Below are positions 59,021-64,000 of a DNA stretch of 64,000 nucleotides, one piece after another. This stretch comes from Gymnothorax reevesii (lineage: Eukaryota; Chordata; Actinopteri; Anguilliformes; Muraenidae), in contig CM056573.1 of assembly GCA_029721435.1 (NCBI GenBank), positions 5,695,501-5,759,500 of the forward strand, given 5' to 3'. Below the pieces are notes generated by a model, which made no database searches, was not told the origin of the DNA, and saw only the letters and a list, made by a program, of their open reading frames with translations. The stretch's first letter is position 1; each line of letters begins with the position of its first letter. Position numbers and translations under genes: made by a program.

Positions 59021-59639
59021 CTGTATGACAATACCATGAAACACCATTCATTAACATTACAGGTAACCGTACAGTATTTTGTTCACAAACTCGGGGGCAG
59101 AGTAGCCCTGACGCTTAAGGGGTCTTCACAAGCTGCGTCTCCAGCTGCGTCTTGCGGTTTGGCAGAACCTCCTTAACCCCAAAAAACCTGGGGGTTTATG
59201 TATTTTATCAATGTTTATTTATTGATTATAAGATCCCCGTTAGCTGCTGGAACTTAACCGTAGCTACTCTTCCTGGGGTCTCACCGATTTATTCAGACAA
59301 AAAAAAAAAAAAAAAAAAAACATTTTATCAATGTCATCACTGTTGTGCAGTCATTAAGCGCGGTCAATTAACACTCAACCAATAACACTATTCAGTCAGT
59401 TAGCCAAGGGGAGGTGAAGCAGGAACTCTGTTGAATGCCTTTTCCGGTGTGCTGCTCAATGCTATGCTAGTGCACAGGGCACTTACACGGCGTTGCAACT
59501 TGTAATGTAATTAATTCAAACTGGCTAACAGAATAACTGTGTTCCGTAACAAAAAATTCCAGTGTAAGACATGATAACCTTTTGCACGTAGCACACTGTC
59601 AATCCTGAGAAGTGTGGTGAACTCAAATGATTTGTGGAA

Positions 59640-59800
59640 ACCGATAACCTCAAAAAAATTGAGTATGCCAACTAAATGATCTTGTGTTCACAGCACTCCA
59701 AAACATGGAAGGAAAAAAAGCTTTACATTTTTTTCTTTGAGTTCCTTCCACGCAATGCAATTAAGTTGCCCAATACAATTTTTTTGAGGTGATGTTGAGT
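59640..59800 (+). repeat. Dispersed fish repeat, copy related to 1.15-1.29 kb
   Basis: AAATTGAGTATGCCAACTAA, ATGATCTTGTGTTCACAGCA, a degenerate middle and a GCAATTAAGTTGCCCAATAC block. Block order is the same as at 1146-1295. Confidence 0.65.
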
Positions 59801-59866
59801 GTTTTTGGAGTTTATGTAATGTGAATTTGACAGTGAATGGGATTTCAGTCATTTGCATTAATTGTG

Positions 59867-60105
59867 CTAACGACAGTTGTCAGGCGCTGTGCTGATGCTT
59901 GAGCAGAACAGTTTTTGTCTGTCCAGGAGGCCTGGGTTGGTTGACTGGTAACCGAAGAGTTGCTGGTCGAAGCCGCCGAAGGGGTTTAGAATTCTGACTT
60001 CATCTGGAGAGCAGAAGTTGAGGAGAACCCTGCCGAGCGTTTCTCTCAGTCCAACAGAGAGAGCAACTAGTGCATTTCGAGATGGAAGCCATAGGGCGGC
60101 GTCTC
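59867..60105 (-). CDS. Candidate exon of the unidentified minus-strand gene
   Basis: Acceptor TTCATTGTTCCACAG at 60106, then an open frame of about 78 codons: DAALWLPSRNALVALSVGLR, ETLGRVLLNFCSPDEVRILN, PFGGFDQQLFGYQSTNPGLL, ending in TAG at 59867. No GTRAG donor stands out, so this is either an exon with a weak donor inside this span or the 3' end of a transcript. Confidence 0.33.
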
Positions 60106-60334
60106 CTGTGGAACAATGAAAGAACTCGGAAATCAGAACTTAAGTGCAGGCAGGACATTAAGTGCCAATGACGAGCTGAGCACAAAAGGCTGTCTGGCAC
60201 TTTGCAAGTTTGAGCAAAATAAAATAGAGGAATACGTTTTTATTTCATGATAAAATCAGTTCATTTCCAACTAAACAAGTGAAGGAATTTCTCGAGGTAA
60301 TAAATGAATAGAAGTTCATCACAACAATAACCAA

Positions 60335-60560
60335 CTAAAAACCAGTCCCACTGGGATTTTGCGGGCTTTTGTGATTGTTGTGGCCTAAAATGCCTGATTT
60401 GGTGGCAGCTTTTTCAAAAAGTTGCAATGAGAGTTGCAATGTTTGGGGGACAAAATTGCAAGGCCGCACAAAATTCGCATAGATTGGTTGAACTGGCATT
60501 AATAGTTGGATGGTGACATTGCAAATTCCTGGAAGAAATGAAAAATACATATGGCAGAAG
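60335..60560. repeat. Possible decayed interspersed repeat
   Basis: Contains GGGATTTTGCGGGCTTTTG and AAAAAGTTGCAATGAGAGTT, reminiscent of a fish repeat family. Its ends are not defined. Confidence 0.3.
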
Positions 60561-60637
60561 CAGGTGATCTAGCTTTAGCCACTGACTTAAATCAAGTTAC
60601 TGCATCATAGCCTCATTCGAGGTGGGCCAACCACAAC

Positions 60638-60868
60638 AGCAGTACCTTTGAGGGCATTGCCCCAGAGACAAGCCTTGGTTGTACCCTCAAAGGTACTGCT
60701 ATTGTACCTTAGATGTAGGTTTTTATTTGTTTTGAAACATAAAAGTACGTATTAGACCCTAAAAAGGTTCACAGGTACCTTGAAGTCCTATAATTAGTCC
60801 CAAAGGGTACATAATACCTTGGGGAACAGAAATGGACTCCTGCTGTACCCCTATTTCTGAGAGTGTAT
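60638..60868 (+). repeat. Fish interspersed repeat (GTACCTTTGAGGG family)
   Basis: AGTACCTTTGAGGGCATTGCC, ACCCTCAAAGGTACTGCTAT, AAAAAGGTTCACAGGTACC and CTATTTCTGAGAGTGTATGA blocks, with internal inverted copies of the AGTACCTTTGAGGG motif. A common fish MITE-like family. Confidence 0.65.
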
Positions 60869-61300
60869 GATGTACTTTGCATAGCTTAATGGCATTTTTG
60901 AAGTGACCTGTTTATTAAAACTCATCATCCCTCACAGGTTCACTGCATAGATCATTGTCTGAATTATCAACAACACTCCCTGAGGTTCAATAAATAATAT
61001 AGGAAACAATAATCAAAGATCTCAAATACTGCAGGCTGTAAAGGCTACTCTGGACCTCACAGAGGCACAAGTTAGTCATGTTGACAACATCTGAGTAGGA
61101 CAAACTGCTCAGGCTGGACACACTCCTTGAACCATGCAGGACAAGCGCCCACATCTACTTCAAGAACAAAGTGTTTTGTTTAAATGGGGTTTATTTGTGA
61201 AGCTCCTTGAACTGACTGTGATTTGTTGCAATGTAAATTGAATTACTTCTCTTGAATGTGCCAATGCAATGATATCACTTTAATATAATAAACTTCCTGT

Positions 61301-62505
61301 GTGCATGTCCTATCGTCCACTGCAGATGTGTTACTGAACTCCATGGGGGGCGAGACTAAAATCTCCTGCTTTGTGGTGTTGCCTGATCTTTGCCACCTGT
61401 GCCGTACAATGGCCCATATAGACAGGTTGAAGACTGGTTCAAGAAGGACCTATCCAGATGGCAAGTTAACATCAATGATGGAAAACGGCAAGATGGCTTC
61501 AGCACTCAACCCACGTTTCAAGACCCTGAAGTATCTACCTAAAGGAGAGAGAGAAGAGCTGTGGACCAGCTTTGAGTCACTGCTGCAAGACGAACTCGAC
61601 AAAGATACTCCGAAGCCCTCAGAGAAGCCAGCAAAGAAGAAGCCACTGCTGTTGTTGGCTTTAGATTTCGATTCAGATGATGAAATGGGACCAAACAGAG
61701 TTCTGAGGCTCTACAAAACAGAGCCCAGCATAGTCATGGGAGAGTGTCCACTGCAGTGGTGGTCAACTCATGCAGGGGCCCATCTACAGCTGTCTGCCCT
61801 GGATCCCAAAAAGAAAGTTGCACACACAAATATTTAGTTGGAACCCCTGTGGCTTTGATTACAATGCAAATTTCTTGCGTCAGTGTTTTGACAACTGTAT
61901 CCAACATCAAAACATTCATCTTCAATCACTGTTGCATTAATTTTTGGCCAAAATCTCGCACTGACGACAGGACTATTGAACTACTCTGTAGTTTTCTCCA
62001 GCGCGTCAGTGCGGTTAAGGTCAGGGCTTTGTGGTGGCGAATAACTGCGTGAAAATTATTCCTCAGACTTGTTTTGCTCATTCCTTGTTTTCTTTGTTCG
62101 ATGCAGCCAATAACTTCCCTCTTCTGAAACACTGCAACATCTTTTCCGGTAACAAAGGATACGTCTTCAGACATATGTAATTCTTTAGGAAATGAGAAGC
62201 TACGCACTTAATCACAATTAGGTTTAAAATAATTATTACCTGCTGATACACATTTATCACTGCAATAATGATCCAATCATATCATTTGTTGATTTAAATC
62301 CAAAGGGCGATTTTATTTTATTTTATTTTTTGGCCAGGTCGTTCTGCCACTTCTGACCCGTATGAGAGACTTTTTTCACTCGCAGGACACATGGTTAAAA
62401 AAAAGAGGGCAGCCTTGACCTCTGAAAAAGTAAACAAGCTAGTTTCTCTCAGCAACTGGCTGAAGGAGACGTTACAGGTATCATCAGGCCGAAGGGTCAG
62501 GTCCT
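61301..62505 (+). pseudogene. hAT transposase C-terminal part (ZBED-like), split by an insertion
   Basis: The first part (61301-61837) encodes a ZBED/hAT signature: ALNPRFKTLKYLPKGEREEL, an Asp/Glu-rich linker (LALDFDSDDE) and PLQWWSTHAGAHLQLSAL. The C-terminal dimerisation block (SATSDPYERLFSLAGHMVKK, then KRAALTSEKVNKLVSLSNWL) resumes at about 62345-62470. About 490 bp of unrelated DNA separates them, so this copy is broken. hAT transposases cut and paste with 8-bp target duplications. Whether it was first a transposon or a domesticated ZBED-like gene cannot be told. Confidence 0.8.
61836..62060 (-). pseudogene. Tc1/mariner transposase tail inserted antisense in the hAT gene
   Basis: Minus-strand reading gives HKALTLTALTRWRKL, VRDFGQKLMQQ, a stop, then MLDTVVKTLTQEICIVIKA and GVPTKYL, the C-terminal end of a fish Tc1/mariner transposase (normally ...VIKAKGGPTKY). 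Only the 3' end is present and it has a stop. Lying within the hAT reading frame, it must be the younger insertion. Confidence 0.72.
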
Positions 62506-63230
62506 GTTAAGTTACACGACATACTGATGAATCAAACTTTTATGGCCAATGTTGCCTCAGAGATTATTGCTTGGTTTGGTTATTATTTGACAAACAAGAT
62601 ATTCAAAAAAATAACATGAATTGAGGTCAATGGGAATGTTGTTTTTTTGAGGGTGGAAACAGTCCATGAAATGCAAATGTTGTGCCCTGAATTTGAAATG
62701 ATACTAAACTGCATGTTAAACTGTTGACCTGTGTCTCCTGAGTTTATTTTGGCATAGAAAATATTTGGGAGATAGTGCTGGGTCTGTTAGCCCCTGGTCC
62801 TGTTATAAATGTGGCATGAAATGAACTGCATGTTAAATGAAATGAATGCGTTATGCCTTGTGTCTCAAACTTGATCGGTTGCCCTAGTAATTTTAGTTTC
62901 CTTTTTTAGCATCTAAAACTGACACATCAACAATCATTACAATGCCAAGCACAAAATTATGGATTGATTTGAGTAATTGTTCTTGCTGAGGCATTTCAGA
63001 TTTTTTTTTTTTTTTGCAGTTGAGCATTCGGTCATATTTTTGATTAGGATGGCCATTAATTGCATAAGATCAGTGTTCTGAATGTCTAGCATATTAGAGA
63101 TGTTGGCCCTTAAAGTCAATCCATGTTTTCCACATTTGTCAAAACATTTCATGTATAATAAATTGATGCTAAAAACAATATATAGTTTTTTTTTTCTGGA
63201 AGAGTATATATTTGTTTGGAATTCTCTTAA
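62506..63230. other. Unassigned 3' flank of the hAT copy
   Basis: AT-rich; poly-T tracts near 63001-63017 and 63186-63195; no supported gene. Confidence 0.4.
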
Positions 63231-63300
63231 CATTACATTGCATTACATTACAGGGTCTTAGCAGACGCTCTTATCCAAAGCAACAACTCAACTGCAATCT
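63231..63300 (+). repeat. Fish repeat ACATTACA...CAGACGCTCTTATCC
   Basis: Tandem ACATT units followed by TTAGCAGACGCTCTTATCCA, AAGCAAC. This motif pair is found at one end of a very common fish interspersed repeat. Confidence 0.75.
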
Positions 63301-63854
63301 GTAATTAAATGGTTTGAAACAAATGTGAAGAAAATGAGGTACCACCAGTCACGGGACTGTAACAAATCCATCCAATCATTTAATCTGGCCCGAATGAAAT
63401 GATCATGTGGCCTACCTGCCTGTCAATCTACCGCAAACCCTTTGCCCGTGCACTCACTGTGCATGTGTGGACAACATTGGTAAAGCTTGTGAGCTTGTCG
63501 GATAAAAATGGCAGAGAAATTTCAGCCAAAATTAGGAGTTCTGTCTGTACCTATGGTTTGCACTGCTTAGGTAAAGTAAGAAAAGACAACAAAGAAGAAT
63601 TAGAGTGGCTAAATAGCCCTGCCTGCTGCCCGCACTGCCTCCCGAGCCTGTCCTCTTTGACCAGATGTGCTGGGTTCTAGAGTAATTAGCCATATTAGGG
63701 ATCAGAGCAAATTGTTTGCTTCCTGTAAGCTCTTAAATGTGATTAATTTCAAGCATAATTTGCGCGAGTCAAGATGTCATTGAAGCATGAAGTTAAAACC
63801 ATCAGGTTACTTTTGCGTGCTCATTTTCTAGGTAGCAAGGTAATTACGACTCTG
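63301..63854. other. Unassigned stretch
   Basis: A 93-codon + strand ORF (63399-63680) is Cys-rich at its end but has no recognisable domain. No repeat ends are seen. Confidence 0.35.
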
Positions 63855-64000
63855 TTTCCAATAATGTGGGGATGCTGTGTAAAATGTGAATAAAAATAGA
63901 ATGCAATGATTTGCAAATCATGCAAACTTTATATTTAATTGAAAATAGTACAAAGACTGCACATCAGATGGCGAAACGAGAATTTTTTTTTATTAATTTT
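63855..64000 (+). mobile_element. Partial fish transposon end, cut by the window edge
   Basis: GTGGGGATGCTGTGTAAAAT, GAATAAAAATAGAATGCAAT, GATTTGCAAATCATG and a TACAAAGACTGCACATC block match the terminal region of a widespread fish DNA transposon family. It continues beyond the window. Confidence 0.6.

Noticed and set aside
1..64000. tRNA, rRNA or snRNA genes
   Set aside because: No intact A/B-box cloverleaf or rRNA core was recognised; the only pol III-like sequence is the decayed SINE head at 25.9 kb.

Overview
This window is vertebrate nuclear DNA, almost certainly from a ray-finned (teleost-type) fish. It carries one clearly intact protein gene, a foxg1 forkhead gene on the minus strand (12968-14185). 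The rest is long AT-rich non-coding DNA and many transposable-element families typical of fish: Tc1-like transposons, hAT elements and palindromic MITEs, an L2/jockey-type LINE, an AFC-like SINE and a Gmr1-like Ty3/gypsy retrotransposon. No bacterial, organellar or infectious-virus genes are visible.

Layout. 1-26 kb: mostly unique non-coding DNA around the single-exon foxg1, with microsatellites, one small hAT-type MITE (19.3 kb) and a decayed Tc1 copy (23.0-24.2 kb). This part is strongly enriched in the palindrome TAGGCCTA (15 copies by eye), which I do not see again after 25.6 kb. 25.9-35.2 kb: a transposon-dense block with a SINE, a full-length but inactivated 6.0 kb LTR retrotransposon (26707-32738, minus strand) whose integrase lies upstream of reverse transcriptase, a MITE end, a 5'-truncated LINE and a foldback element. 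35-48 kb: decayed repeats, a Myb/SANT-like ORF related to Harbinger-type genes and interrupted by a hairpin, a telomere-like degenerate repeat between two (TG)n tracts, a second Tc1 copy and the end of a third. Weak candidate exons lie near 44 kb and a small signal-peptide ORF at 45.5 kb.

48.7-55.5 kb: a recent tandem duplication with a period of about 3.4 kb. Each copy carries a 34-bp minisatellite (13 units against 9). One breakpoint lies inside a hAT-type MITE. 55.5-64 kb: candidate exons of an unidentified minus-strand spliced gene (57.4-60.1 kb), a broken hAT transposase containing an antisense Tc1/mariner fragment (61.3-62.5 kb), and several short fish repeats.

How the parts relate. 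foxg1 encodes a forebrain transcription repressor, and the repeat-poor DNA around it fits the regulatory landscape usual for developmental genes. That is inference: no enhancer can be proved from one sequence. Most long ORFs elsewhere are transposon remnants or minisatellite artefacts rather than host genes.
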